From NCBI RefSeq assembly GCF_000283155.1, contig NW_004454166.1, positions 17,831,536 to 17,895,535 on the forward strand: DNA of 64,000 nucleotides. The letters are read 5' to 3'. Origin of the DNA: Ceratotherium simum simum (Eukaryota > Chordata > Mammalia > Perissodactyla > Rhinocerotidae). The position numbers and the translations under genes were made by a program. The notes under the pieces were generated by a model. It was not told where the DNA came from. It worked only from the letters and a program-made list of their open reading frames with translations, and made no database searches. Every line of letters begins with the position of its first letter. The first letter of the stretch is position 1. Positions 23,240-35,110 of this stretch are shown here, one piece after another.

Positions 23240-24020
23240 CCAAGGACTTTTAGTTTGTCCTCACTGTTAATAACCAAAAGCACACGGCAGCTGCCCCTCT
23301 TACCTCCAAGCAAACTCCACCTTGGGGTCAAAGGGCAGAAGTCAAAGAGGGACACAAATTCCCACCCACATCGGAGGGACGGAAGGTTGGGATTTCGGGC
23401 CCCATTCATCTAGATTCTAGAATCACCTACACTTTTGAAAGAGTGGGAAATTATCTTACCAAAAGGAGGAACATGAATTCTGGAGTGGGGGATACGCCCC
23501 CGTGTCTCCACTCCCCGCTTTCTCCTCCCACCAATTTCGGAAGCGATTTCTCTAACTCCCAGGCCCGGTGGGTGACTTGTCAGCGTTTTCGGAGATCCGG
23601 TATTTATTGGGTTGCAGCTAGCAAGTGCTCTCAGGGAGAGGCCTGGCAATGATTCATCTGTACTAATCCCTGCGTTTTCAACAGCCTTGCTTCTGTGCAA
23701 GGGGACAGCCCCGGTCGCGCTTCCACATCATCATCACTTTGGTTTCTCTCAAAATGTTTGCTCAGAAAAAGCCCAGAGTTTGACCTCGGTTCATTCAGGG
23801 CTTCCAGGGGAATTTCCCGTCCTCCTCGGACTCCATGGGTGAAGCTGCTAGAACGTTCCCTCCTTACCTGGCAGGGCAGAAGGTAAAGTTGGTTCCGATA
23901 CAGACGTGTTTTTGGATCAAAGACAAACTTACTAGGATCACATCGTTTGGGACAAGAGATATGGGAAGAAGGAGTCATGACTCTCTGTCCCTCAAGTGTG
24001 ATCCCACTGCCCTCCAATCA
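23240..24020. promoter_or_regulatory. Low-repeat, CpG-richer block, possible distal regulatory region
   Basis: This block lacks transposon signatures and has more CpG than its surroundings (about 20 CpGs visible between 23360 and 23900). Overlapping frames on both strands (up to 128 codons at 23631-24017) show no family match and may simply reflect fewer stops in GC-richer DNA. An NF-kappaB-type palindrome lies inside. Confidence 0.3.
23807..23818. promoter_or_regulatory. NF-kappaB-type site (perfect palindrome)
   Basis: The 12-mer GGGGAATTTCCC fits the GGGRNWYYCC consensus and is fully palindromic. TNC transcription is known to respond to inflammatory signals, but this site lies about 18 kb past the TNC 3' end and its use is unproven. 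Confidence 0.3.
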
Positions 24021-24279
24021 CTTGTCCTGTCATAGCTGACCACATGCTAGGCCAAACTCCACCCTCCACCTGCATCTTATAACCCAGCCAGGATTGGGCC
24101 ATTTAAAACTTATGTTCTGCACCTCCACCCCATCTGACCCCAAACGTGGCCCCTGAACTCTGACCTCATTCATCCAACCCCCATCTGTGCAAAACATCCA
24201 ACTCCAACACTTATAATCCCAGTTAAATTTTGCATTGTGACTGGTGCATGGTAGAATCTCCAAAGATGAGAACTACTAC

Positions 24280-24400
24280 TAATGATAATGATAATATCTT
24301 GATAGTTGAACAACTTGGTGGGACAAATAGAAGCTCAGAGATGTGAAAAGACTTGTCCAAGATCACATAGTGTAATGGCAATAAAAATTTGTAATAACAA
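24280..24400 (-). repeat. MIR fragment
   Basis: Antisense MIR with agacttgtccaagatcacat and agtgtaatggc. Confidence 0.6.
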
Positions 24401-24699
24401 ATTTAAATTTCTCCCCTTTAGTTGTGGTTTCCTTCCAGCCTTCTACCTCCTTTAAGTTCATTATCCCAGTGGACAGGTACTTGATCTCCTTAGTAAGACC
24501 ATAGCCTTGCAAGCAAACTGGGCCTTATAGAGAAGAAAAGGATTTGCTAAATTCCTTATCTCCCATTTATTACATTGAAGATTAAGCTTAGAGGACTCAA
24601 CGTACACTCTTGTACACCATTAAGGTTCAGGTATGAGTTGACTTTGGGAAGAAAGAAGACATAATGCAAGGGAAAGCCTTCCCCTCCCTTTACGAGCTG

Positions 24700-25165
24700 T
24701 AGTCAGAGTTCTCCAGGGAAAAATAGAACCAATAGGATGGAGATTCCCATCCACACCAGAGATTAGAGAGAGAGAGAGCGAGAGGGAAAGAGAGAGAAAT
24801 TTATTTAAAAACTTGGCTCACGCAATTGTGGATGCTGGCGAGTCCAAATCCCAAATCTGCAGGTTGGACCAGCAGGCTGGAGACTCAAGGAAGATTTGAC
24901 GTTGCAACTTGAGTCTGAAGGCAATCTGTTGGCAGAATTCCCTCTTCCTTGAGGGAACACAGTCTTTTCCTTGAGGCCTTCAATTGATTGAATTAGGCCC
25001 ACCCACATTATGGAGGGCAATCTACTTTACTCAAAGCCTACTGATTTAAATGTTAGTCTCATCTAAAAAATATCTTCACAGCAACATCCAGACATGCTTG
25101 ATCAAATATCTGGGTGCCATGGTCTAGCCAAGTTGACACATAAAATTAAACATCACGCCAGCCTA
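24700..25165 (-). repeat. Interspersed repeat with internal (GA)n, family not assigned
   Basis: It begins agtcagagttctccaggg, runs through a (GA)n tract (24766-24803) and ggctcacgcaattgtggatg, then gggcaatctactttactcaa, and ends caagttgacacataaaatta. This ordered set is a common eutherian repeat; I do not assign its class. Confidence 0.7.
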
Positions 25166-26285
25166 GGGTTTTATGGAAAGGAGAAGTCTAGGAGGGAAGA
25201 AGAAGAGGGGATTGAACTATCCTGTGGAGGCATTTTACCAAGAAAAGTGCTTTATATAAATGAAAGAAACATCCAGAACAGAGCATGTTCTTTCTTCCAC
25301 TCTCTGCTTGGGGAGCTGCCAGGTAGAGCAACCTCACAGGATGCCGTACTAATGTCAGGGCAGCCACCTCAAAATGAACGTGGTAGTGTAGTGTCTGCAA
25401 GGCTGAGGAAGGCTTAGAGCTTTAGCCATCTCAAGCTGCCCTGGGTTCCTGTGTGCTGTGGACAGCCGGGTGCTGGGGTTGGGTGCTGTTTAGAAGGTCT
25501 CATCACAGCAGGACCAAGGCAGTTCTGTAGAGAAGGCTACAGAGATAACAAATCCTGTGAGCTGAGGCCAAATGGGATTCTCAGCCAGACCTCACAAAGG
25601 TCTAGAAGTGGTGGGGCTGAGTTAGCCAGGGAGCATCTGAACTTTGCCTAAGGAGAGAAAAAGAGAGAGAAAGAGAAACACAGCATACTTCAAGCTTCAC
25701 CAGTTTCAGACATCAGTTGCAAGCACTAGCAGAGCAGTTTGCAATTAGGTAGATCAAGGGTGTTACTTCTGACACCAACATCCATCATAAGGAAGCATAA
25801 ACCACACCCAGGCGCCATCTTGGAGAGGAGTTGGGAATGGCAGGCAGAAAACCATCATTTTAGAGATTGGACTTTTTTCTAGAGAGACTGAGAAGTTCCT
25901 AAAGGGTCTATTTAAATTGTTGGTTCAAACTAAGTATAAATTATATAGAATTTAAAGTCCACATTGTATCTGCTAAGCATGAAGAACTAGATTCATTAGA
26001 CAAAGCAATACATTTCAGAGTTGTTGTGCAATTACATTTGTGATGTTGTTATATTAGTAAGTGCTGAATCCAGAAGTAAAAAACAGGTCTTCGTTTCTTC
26101 AAACCAGTTTCATGCTAACTCCCAGACAGCATCAACACGATTAACTGACACACTCCATGATCCTCCACTACCACTGGCTGACTCCTACCAGCCTTGATCT
26201 TGCCATTTGGCCGTGGCCTCCCAATGTTGAATCAAAGGTCAGCTTAGGTTAACTGAGGGAAAGACACTTCCATTCTTCTTCTTTG
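25166..26285. other. Intergenic, no gene recognised
   Basis: Contains GA-rich tracts (25190-25205, 25650-25678). The 107-codon frame at 25094-25417 begins inside the preceding repeat and has no domain. Confidence 0.5.
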
Positions 26286-26289
26286 TAGA

Positions 26290-26860
26290 ATTTTGAGAAA
26301 TTTAAAATATACGGAAAGGTATAAAGAATAATGTCACACGCGTTACCACTACCCAAATTAAGAAATGCTAAGATTTTGTCATATTTGTGTCTAGTTTTTT
26401 AAACATGAGCAAAACATTACAGATGAAATTACTGTCCCCTTTGATCATTATCCCTAGGCCCGTTTTCTTCCTACCTTCCCTAGAAGCAAGCAGGTTCATG
26501 AGTTTAATATGGATTCTTCTAGTCCTTTTAAAAAACACTTTTGTACATGTGAATGCACACAACTATGAAAAATACAAAATATTTAAAAATCTAATCAAAT
26601 GGCACCCAACTATATATATAATTTGATAACTGAATTTTTTACTCAATCTTAGTGAGATTACATGTTACTGATTCTAGTTATTCATCTGCTACACTTTATT
26701 TTCTCTCCTATTGATGGACTGTTTTTTCCTAAATGTTTAAATTTATAGCGAGAATTTCAGTGGACATCTCTGTACATGTTTCCATGGGCACCCATGTCTC
26801 TCTCTCTATGGCATGTTTCTAGAAGTGGAAGTGATGATTTTCTTGTAGTTGTATGAGGTA
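26290..26860 (-). mobile_element. Old LINE-1 3' region, antisense
   Basis: The plus strand reads aatatacggaaaggtataaa, ttaccactacccaaattaag, catttttactc-like steps and atttctagaagtggaagtga, matching the antisense 3' region of old L1 elements. Confidence 0.65.
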
Positions 26861-26899
26861 GTTCTCACACCAGGGGATCAATAACCTGTGTATGTGTCT

Positions 26900-27015
26900 G
26901 CCTTTCCACCTAGACGCTGAATTCCTTGAGGTCAGGGGCTATGTTTTATTCATTTCTGTATTGCCAAAGCCTGCTACATAATTTTGAGATAAATGAATAG
27001 GTGCATGAATGAATA
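26900..27015 (+). repeat. LINE-2 3' end
   Basis: Contains ctgaattccttgaggtcagg, attgccaaagcctgctacat and a terminal tgaatgaat run. Confidence 0.75.
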
Positions 27016-27084
27016 GAATGCCTCCATCCCTCCCCCTCTAGCCAGATAAGAGTAAAGGGAATTCCCTGCCGCAACTTACAGTGT

Positions 27085-27255
27085 GTGTTACTCACATTAT
27101 TTCATTTAATTACCATAACTTTCTGAGATATACCATTTTACAAGTGATAAAAAGGTGACTTAGAAAGGTGAAGTGAATTCCTGGTATCACACAGTCAATT
27201 AGGGGTAAAGGCAGGATTTGAATCCAGGTCTATCCAAATCCAGAGGCTATGGCCT
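27085..27255 (-). repeat. MIR
   Basis: Antisense MIR with ttctgagatataccatttta, cctggtatcacacagtcaat and aggatttgaatccaggtcta. Confidence 0.85.
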
Positions 27256-27885
27256 CTCTGTTCTCTTCCACTACCTCTCAAATGGTGGGATTTGCTAATA
27301 TGGAAACTGTCTGATCTTTTGCCTTAGTATACGTGACATCAGCTTCAACCATTCTCTCCCCTTCAATGAAATCGTTTTTCCCTCTGAGTCTGGGGAAATC
27401 ACCTTCATTAATTATCCCACAGATTTGACTAATTAACCCACATCCTTCTCTCTTGGGCCTGGAGCCTACATGTTAGTATCCTAAAGTGTTAGCAGGATGC
27501 TTTGGTATCAGGGAGGCCAACCCCATGATTCTAGAGATGAGAAAGCTAGATCAAGGAGCTGAAGAAACATTAGAAGCCAAGCTAAGGTCAGTACTCAGTC
27601 TCCTGTGACCCGGTCTGGTGCCCTTTGGTCTAGTTTAGGATTATCTGATGGGGCTGGATCTCCTCTGACAGGTAGGAGAGGGGGTAGTATATGGCTTTGC
27701 TGTCTCACTGATTTCAGGAGCAATGAAGAAGGGTACTGGGCAAGGATTGGTGGCAGGAATGGACATCATAGAAACCAAGGAACGTGCAGTCAGTCAAGTC
27801 CAGCTTGGCAAGCACCAGATGGAAACTCCAAGTGATGCTGAATCCACTGGGCTGAGGTTGCAGGAGAAAGCCGCCTTGACTGCAG
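27256..27885. other. Intergenic, no feature recognised
   Basis: No repeat or gene recognised. Confidence 0.5.
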
Positions 27886-27889
27886 AGGG

Positions 27890-28265
27890 ACTGTATTAGC
27901 CAGGGTTGGCTAACTGCTGTAAGAAACAACTCCATATACTCTGGGACAGAAGGCTATAAAAATTTATTGCTTGCTCACATCATGGTCCAGTGCTACTGGT
28001 GGGTTTGATCTCAGCTCTATGGGGTTGTTCAGGGAGTCAGGCTTCTCCCATCTTTGACTCTTCCTTCTCCAACACCCAACCTGCAAAGTCAGCAACCAAG
28101 GTGAATAGGGACCTCATGGGGAGTCAAGGCCTGTCAGTGGCAGAGCTCGGACTAGAGCAGGCATTCCTGGCTCCAGTGGTTGGTATTTCTACCACATCTC
28201 TGATCCTTTTTGCTCCTCTCTGAAATGGGAATCATATGGCCTGCCCCAGCCATCCTCAGCATCGT
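27890..28265 (-). repeat. Interspersed repeat, family not assigned
   Basis: Begins gactgtattagccagggttg and ggctaactgctgtaagaaac, continues aaaatttattgcttgctcac. It is a copy of a common eutherian repeat, probably LTR-derived. Confidence 0.55.
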
Positions 28266-28659
28266 GATTTCAAGCACTAGAATATATTTTGTAAATGGGA
28301 GCTTGCTCTGCAGATATAAGCATGGCTGTGGTTTCTTTTCTAAATGATAAGGAGTTAAGCATCCTGCCCACCCCGACCTGGAGTCCTTTAACTTCAGGCC
28401 CTGAACGTAGATGACAGATATGAGAAACCTTCTTCACGAATGGAAGGATGGCTGCAATGTGACCACATAGGACATGGTCACTGCTGCTGTGAGTTTAAGG
28501 CACGGGGAGCATCTTTCCCCAGATGATGCTGATGAACCCATGCTGTGTGTGCATTTTGACACCAAGAATAAGCCACCAACCTTACATCTCTAGGGTCAGT
28601 TGTTGACTTTGAAACTGGGCTGCAGCACCATTGGACCCTGACAGAGTAGTTGGTTGACT

Positions 28660-28840
28660 AGAGCATGGAATCTGGAACCCAATAGCTCTGTATTCAAGTT
28701 TTGGTTCTAGTGCTTAGATGGTCTCACTTTCCTCATCTATAAAATGGGGAAAATGACTTATATGGTTATTTTGAGGACGAAATGAGCTCATTGTGAAAAC
28801 TGCTTAGCAGATTGAAAATTGGCTGCACTCAGGAAAGCTG
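28660..28840 (+). repeat. MIR
   Basis: Contains tcactttcctcatctataaa, atggggaaaatgacttatat and aggacgaaatgagctcattg. Confidence 0.8.
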
Positions 28841-29650
28841 TGGTTATTTTCATGCCATATCCAACGTGCTAGAGGTGAGTTCTGGGCACTTGCATAAGGG
28901 TTGAGTCAGAACTTCACCTTGTGGCTTCCCCGGTGGCCCCATTTCGATGAGCGGCCTTTTGCCTCAGTGGCCCTTCCTTGCCCGTCCCAATTCCGTCCTG
29001 AATCTTAGCTGGCTTAGCAGAGGCCCAAAGACTCCATCCAGCCCCAGTGAGGCCAGATCCCCAGCCGCCACGGCCACCTGAAATCCTGTTGGCTGGATTC
29101 CCCATCTTGGCCCCACCATCTTGACCACCCAGGCTGTGAAGTCTGAAGTCTAAATCTTTTCCACAGCCCGTTCACCCTCTGGGTCGTATTGACCTCACTG
29201 ACTTGATTCTCGCTGTAACCACAGTGAGTTTCCGTTTATCAGGCCTAAAGCAGAGCCTAAGACGGGTGATTTTAGGATGTAGGAGTGATCCACAGTCCGA
29301 CTGGGGCCCCTGTGAGAAGGCATTCTGAACGTGCCTCGGAGCTGTCCTGCAGGAGGAGAGGAGACTGGGACATTCACCCAGTGCTCCCATCCTTCATTGG
29401 TTGAGGGTCCCCAGGGATGTCCCCCTTGCCACTTTGGAAACGTTCCTGGGTTAGATCTCAGTGGGCTTCCCAGGCTCTGAAGAAAGCCCTGAGGCAGAGC
29501 AGTCAAGAGACGTAGAGGCATGTGCTTGAAGGAGAACCTGTCTCCTGCTGCATTGATGTCAGAGATGATACAGGACCATAGAAGTGTCTGCTAGAGCTGT
29601 TTTACTCAGCAAGCTGTTTCCCACTCTGGGCCTTTTCCACTAACCGGGCA
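28841..29650. other. Intergenic, no gene recognised
   Basis: GC-moderate sequence; minus-strand frames of 63 to 108 codons at 28914-29521 lack any family signature. Confidence 0.5.
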
Positions 29651-29654
29651 CTGG

Positions 29655-29840
29655 ATCCTACTAAAGGTCTAGGTTCAAATGTCACCTTCTCAGAAGTGGC
29701 TTTCCCAGCATCCTATCTGAAGGAGCCTACCTGTGGTTCCTCCATCCCATGACATTTTTGTCTCTGGTACCCTGGCCAGGGCAGCTTAAAATCTACCAGC
29801 CCATGCGTGTCTGGGTGTTGGGATCTGTTCACATAAGACC
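29655..29840 (+). repeat. LINE-2 fragment
   Basis: Contains aggttcaaatgtcaccttct, cagaagtggctttcccagca and ccatgacatttttgtctc. Confidence 0.6.
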
Positions 29841-30685
29841 TGCACCAGACTTGGGCTGGGGTCATTACAGAAGTAGAGGCTCAAATGCCAACACGAGTCC
29901 TTCCTAGCAGGCACCAAAGGAGTGCCCAGGTGTTGGGGTAGAAGATATTGGAGTCAGGCACAGCAGGCAAGGAAAGCAATCAGCAGAAATTAACCAGGCA
30001 GCAAGAAATGGGCATTTAGGAGGATACCAGAAGGTCCAGCGCTATTTCTGCAGACAATGTCAGGCTGGCAGGAGACTCTCTTGGGAATGGACAAGACGTA
30101 CCTCCTAGTCTTGCTTTGCCATTTTAAGGGCACTTCCTGTATCTGGGTTCTACACCCTCAGTGTGGCCACACTGACGACGTCATTAAAAGTTGGGAGAAG
30201 TGACGACTTCTGGGTACACCTCGATGAAGATGCATTTCCGAACGGCTCCTTTCATTCCGAAACCCTGAAGGAGATGAGGTTCTAGGACTTGGAAAGAGGC
30301 TCTTTTTGAGTTTTGGCCCAAAGGCAAAGCAGCGAGCGTACAGTGGCCCCTGGAATTCTGGAGAGTCTGGAATGCAGAGGAGCAGGGCAGTACCTTCCAT
30401 TGGTCATAGTTTTCCGAGTCTATGAGAGGTGAGAGCAGACACTTGTCCATCAGAACAGCTCAGCAGGACCGGCTGGCCTGAATGCAGTGTGAGTCACCCA
30501 AACTGTGGTTGGGAGCTGCGCCTGCAGGTTTTCCCTTCACAATGATCTCATGATCCTGTCTCAATTCTCCACACTTCGAGAGAGGCGTTAGGTCAGAAAG
30601 AGCGTGCCGAGTGATGTGTCTGCCTTGAAGGCAGAGAAAACATTAGGGTGCCTGCCCTTTTCCCTTATGGATCTTTTCTCCTCCC
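29841..30685. other. Intergenic, no feature recognised
   Basis: No repeat or gene recognised; the minus-strand frames at 30158-30450 overlap each other in two frames. Confidence 0.5.
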
Positions 30686-30689
30686 AACC

Positions 30690-30965
30690 CAGTTACAATA
30701 AATAACCCTTTGGCTTTCATTGTTTCTACGGTCAGGCTCTGCAGTTCCTGATAGCGGAATTTGAATGGAGGAGGGAAAATCAAATTTACACCTTATGAGG
30801 ACAATCAGTGTCTGTACTGTGTGGGCTGGCCCCATTGCTGGCATTTACGGTGTATTAATTATATTCATAGCAGTCTTCATGGTTCCCAGATGATGAGGCT
30901 CTAAATTAAAGCGTTCCATTTTAATTCTAATTGCATTAAATAAAGCTCCTCCTCAATAGTGTGGT
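30690..30965. promoter_or_regulatory. Low-repeat block rich in homeodomain cores, possible enhancer
   Basis: No repeat is seen. Clustered cores (gtattaattatattcatagc, taaattaaagc, ctaattgcattaaataaag) sit in one 270-nt block, with flanking ctttggctttcattgtttct. The call is by composition only. Confidence 0.25.
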
Positions 30966-30969
30966 TTTG

Positions 30970-31145
30970 AAGTCACCGAACATTTCTGTGCCTCAGTTTC
31001 CTGCTCTGTATAATGGACATAGTGTTACTACTTACCTCATAGGATTTTGGTGAAGATTAAATGAGCTTCCTACATGGGAAGCACTTATAACAGTGCCTGG
31101 CATGTATTCGGAGCTGTTACAAGTGTTTGATGTTGTTATTTTTTA
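30970..31145 (+). repeat. MIR
   Basis: Contains ctgtgcctcagtttcctgct, gtgaagattaaatgagcttc and aacagtgcctggcatgtatt. Confidence 0.85.
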
Positions 31146-31985
31146 GCATCTTCACTCATTTAGTGATGGTGAATCTGAGGGAGAGAAATCAGGTATTATT
31201 TTCAAACTGGAGGAGTCCAAACTGGGAATCTGCGTGCAATTTCATATATTCAATGTTCTTCTATCTTACCTTTTGGAAGAGAGATTTACAATGGTTAATG
31301 GATTAAACAGAAAGCAAAATAGGACCATCGAGATGAAGAAGAGAACAGAGACCAGTGGAAGGAACTAAAGGAATAGATTATGCCACACACCCGAGCAGTA
31401 GTGATTGGAATAAGTGGGCGATAAATTTGTCCTTACTTTCCTTGAAGTTAAGGCAGTGAGGAAACACACTGGATGACATATATTTCACTTCCTGATCACA
31501 GCATCAAACAGATATTCTTTTGCAGAAATAAACTCTTTGGGGACGGGGTTTGGGGACTAGATGCAATAGGAATTTATTTTATAGTTCCTTTAGGTATACG
31601 TGACTTTGAGTACAGTTTATTGTGTCCAACTTTACTAATGAAAGCTGTTAAAAGTGTGAATCTTCTGTGAATCCTCTAGAAGATCTGGGATTTTGCTTTT
31701 TAGAACTGAAATGCCAAAGCAGAAATCCTGGTGTAAGCAAAAGACAAATACGAGTGTTTGCTGCCTTTCACAGTTAGCAGAGATAGACTTGCATTTCAGA
31801 TTTCCTTCCCTCCCTCTGCTCCAGACTCCTCCATGGAGCAACTACCTGGCCAGAGGCATGTGAGCTCACCTGTCTGTGCTTCCTCCTAAATAAACTGAGA
31901 GCATTCATGTTATTTCAACTATTGATCAGCCAGGCAAATGTTTACTGATCATTTACTTTGTGTGAAGTATGGATCTAGGGGGTAG
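31146..31985. other. Intergenic, no feature recognised
   Basis: No repeat or gene recognised. Confidence 0.5.
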
Positions 31986-31989
31986 AAAG

Positions 31990-32185
31990 GGCATAGCATT
32001 AACCGAGTACCTACCGTATGCCAGACACGTTCTGGGACACTTAATTCTTGTATTTATTGCAATCATACCAGGTAGCTACTATTATTTCTCATTTATAGAT
32101 GAAAAAATTTGAAGCGCAGAGAAGTTATATCACTTAACTAAGGTCACACTGCTAGTTCTATAGCAGAGCCAGAGCTCGAAACCAT
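31990..32185 (-). repeat. MIR
   Basis: Antisense MIR with gtacctaccgtatgccagac, taaggtcacactgctagttc and cagagccagagctcgaa. Confidence 0.85.
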
Positions 32186-32189
32186 CGAT

Positions 32190-33480
32190 CGATTGATTCC
32201 TTCATTGATGTAGTTTATTGCTGTCATCCTTGCCAGGTGATATAGAGCTTGCTAAGAAATGATTCCTGCCTTCAACACACACACAGTTGGTCTGGAAGCC
32301 AGTCTCCTGACTCCGTATCTAGTGGTCTTGTTATAATCAATCTCAAGCCTTAGTATTAAAAAGATGTATTATATGAAGCCATTGAAATTCCACTCGAATG
32401 CTCTTGGTATTTAGATTAAGCGGGAAAAAAGGATTAAGTGGCGACCAAGATTGGGAGCCAAACGATAACATTATATCTCTTTCTACACTTCCGGTCTCCT
32501 TCATAGAGACTGCATCTTTGCGCAAGCCCCCTGTAACTTCCCAAGTGAAGTTTAGAAAGTGAAATTCGGTCCCGAGCAATCTCTTACAGCAAATATCCTG
32601 GCCCAGGAGGCACTGAGATTCTCTGGCACTTGGTCATAGTTGGGGAGGCAGATTTCTTTTTCTGTAAGGAACTTGCTTCGGAGAAACAAATTAAACCTAG
32701 AATTTTTAGGGGGTTTAGGGTTTGCCAACTGGCAAGTATGACTCCTCAGCATGCTGCTTGGGTGAAGGTTCTGTCTGTGCAGTGGAACAGTCCGTAGTCT
32801 ATTTTTATTCCCTCCCCTGTCTCCCAAGGGGCCACCTTCTTCTTAAGGATAACATCTGTGTTTGGTGGTGTCTTAACTCTTTCATGATTGCCCTCTTGTT
32901 GCATTTGATATTCAGGCCAGAGACTGAAAATTTGGAGCAGAAACATTTTGGACACCTTGTATGAAACAACTGAACCAGAGGGGCAGAGTAAGTCCATTTT
33001 AGGATTGGAAAGGACATTACACGCCACTTTATTTAATATCTGAATCACCACCGAGACCTAGGATCCCTCCACATCAGGTTCTCACTGCTTCTATGAAAGC
33101 CTGTTTGTCCTTCCGATGGCTTTGGTCATTAGAAGCTCTTTTCTTACTGGAGCGCAATATGTCCCTGTGTAGATTTCACCATCAATTCCTACTTCTTCTC
33201 TCTGTCACCCAGCAGAATATGTCAGCTCTCTCCTTTCCAGGGCAGATGTTCAGAGATTGTGAGACAGAAATTACTTCCCTTTTGGACAGAGATTATTCCA
33301 TTTTTCTCTCTCTAAAGAGGCGGGGTTTTTAGTCTTCTCACTTCCTGATTGTCTAAATATGCTCCATTCTAAAGATGACAAATATATTAAGATATCTATT
33401 AATTGAGTGCAAACTTCTTTTCAAATGGGCCTGGTTGTGACCTCAGAATCCTTTCCAATAACTTCCAGGCGGTTATTATA
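32190..33480. other. Intergenic, no gene recognised
   Basis: Overlapping frames at 32552-33332 lie on both strands without a domain or splice support. Confidence 0.5.
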
Positions 33481-33493
33481 AATAAATTGATTT

Positions 33494-33746
33494 ATTTTTT
33501 TTAATTTTTTTGTGAGGATGATTAGCCATGAGCTAACATCTGTTGCCAATCCTCCTCTTTTTGCTGAGGAAGATTGGTCCTGGGCTAACATCTGTGCCCA
33601 ACTTCCTCTACTTTATATGTTGGATGCCTGCCACAGCATGACTTGATAAGTGGTGTGTAGATCCGTGCCTGGGATCCGAACCCGTGAACCCCAGGCTGCT
33701 GAAGCAGAGCACACGAACTTAACCAGTATGCCATGGGACCAGCCCC
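33494..33746 (-). mobile_element. ERE SINE, antisense, left of a pair
   Basis: The plus strand starts with a T-rich tail, then gattagccatgagctaacat, ctgaggaagattggtcctgg, tgggatccgaacccgtgaac and ends gggaccagcccc. Flanking copies of ataaattgattt lie at 33482-33493 and 33748-33759. It is more diverged than its partner at 33760, which suggests it is older. Confidence 0.93.
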
Positions 33747-33759
33747 TATAAATTGATTT

Positions 33760-34008
33760 CTTTCTTTCTTTTTTTTTTTTTTTTGTGAGGAAGATCAGCC
33801 CTGAGCTGACATCCATGCCAATCCTCCTCTTTTTGCCAAGGAAGACTGGCCCTGGGCTAACATCTGTGCCCTTCTTCCTCCACTTTATATGGGACGCCGC
33901 CACAGCATGGCCTGAATAAGTGGTGCATTGGTGCGTGCCCAGGATCCGAACCCGGGCCACCAGCAGCGGAGCACATGCACTTCACCGCTACACCATGGGG
34001 CCGGCCCC
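33760..34008 (-). mobile_element. ERE SINE, antisense, right of a pair
   Basis: The plus strand has (CTTT)n/poly-T, tgtgaggaagatcagccctg, aggatccgaacccgggccac, and ends catggggccggcccc, close to the ERE consensus in reverse. The same 12-mer target sequence ataaattgattt flanks it at 33748-33759 and 34010-34021. The 115-codon minus frame at 33613-33960 is the two SINEs read through. Confidence 0.95.
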
Positions 34009-34029
34009 TATAAATTGATTTCTTAATAA

Positions 34030-34140
34030 AGAAATCTTAATTGTGCAACTACTGTGTTCAAGTGCTGTGCACCGTGGCTACAGCCCTGGAGACACAGTGC
34101 AAACACAGCAGAACAATCTGTGCCCTCAGGGAATCTGCAG
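34030..34140 (-). repeat. MIR-like fragment
   Basis: Contains tgcaactactgtgttcaagt and ctgtgccctcaggga, the 3' part of an antisense MIR or related repeat. Confidence 0.5.
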
Positions 34141-34940
34141 CCTGCTCTGGAGCTAACTCTGTGTGGCACTGAGCTGAAAGCTCTTTGCTGCCTTGGGACT
34201 GGGCTTTTGGATGGAGACAGATGCTTTTTCAAACCTGACCCTGATGCTCATCTGAAGGGTGTCCAGGTGGAGTGTGGTCCTCAGCCTTGCTGAGCTGAGT
34301 CTACTGGATCTCTCTCTCCCAAACCTCTTTCACACAGTCGGGGCCTGCTCCACTCACTCCTCTGCTGACTGCTTACAAGGCCTTGATTGTGGAGAAATAT
34401 ATACTCAGGGAAGCCAAATACCTCTGGGGACGATCCAGGCCTTATTTTGCATTGGAAAACGAAGGCACTTTTTAGAGAAGCTTTTCAACCCACAACTAGT
34501 CGAATCCAGTTCAGTGATGTTCCTACCATACCTGGAAAATTCTCTCTCTGTCTTTCTTCCTATCATTTTAATAATCTTTTTCAGTTAATGCTTGTAAATA
34601 AAAGGCTTGAGAGGTTATTAATTTTGCTCACTTCCCATCAGTCCTTGAGAAATAACGATTCTCAGTGTGGTGGGGGGGTAGGGCCTCTGTCCAAAATTGG
34701 GAGATGCTCTCTGAGAGACCACGTGTGTGGAAAGTCCCTGGAGAAGTGATTTCAGTTGGATATATACCATGCCCCATCTTTGAAATGACTGATATGTACG
34801 GAATCTTGTTTTTTTTTTTCCTATAAATGTCTGGCTGGATTTCTCCCTTCTTGGCTGTAAGACAGTCTCATCCCACAGCCTGTCCCTCCTTGGGTGAGGG
34901 TGTGCCTGGGGTTCTCGATAGAGCACTTCCTTTGCTGTTT
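34141..34940. other. Intergenic, no gene recognised
   Basis: Frames at 34259-34926 overlap on both strands; no family is recognised. Confidence 0.5.
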
Positions 34941-34949
34941 CTTTAAATC

Positions 34950-35110
34950 ACACTTTTAGGCTCTGATCTATTGTGGTCATGAATTGGGCGAGCAGGAACT
35001 GAGTTTGAATCCATATTGGTTGCACGGAAGCTTTGGGAAAATCACTTCTACTCTGAGTTTGTTTCTGCTTAAAATGATGATCTGAGAATAGAGTTGAAAC
35101 TCAATGAATT
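34950..35110 (+). repeat. MIR-like fragment
   Basis: Contains actgagtttgaatccatatt, gggaaaatcacttctactct and gagttgaaactcaatgaatt. Confidence 0.55.

Noticed and set aside
23631..24017. Minus-strand frame of 128 codons, one of the longest in the intergenic part
   Set aside because: No domain, no splice or promoter context, and several other frames overlap it on the opposite strand. GC-richer DNA has fewer chance stops.
33640..33740. tRNA-like A and B boxes in the ERE copies
   Set aside because: They are the promoter remnants of tRNA-derived SINEs; no complete cloverleaf is present.
33613..33960. Minus-strand frame of 115 codons
   Set aside because: It is read-through of two ERE SINEs, including their tRNA-like parts.
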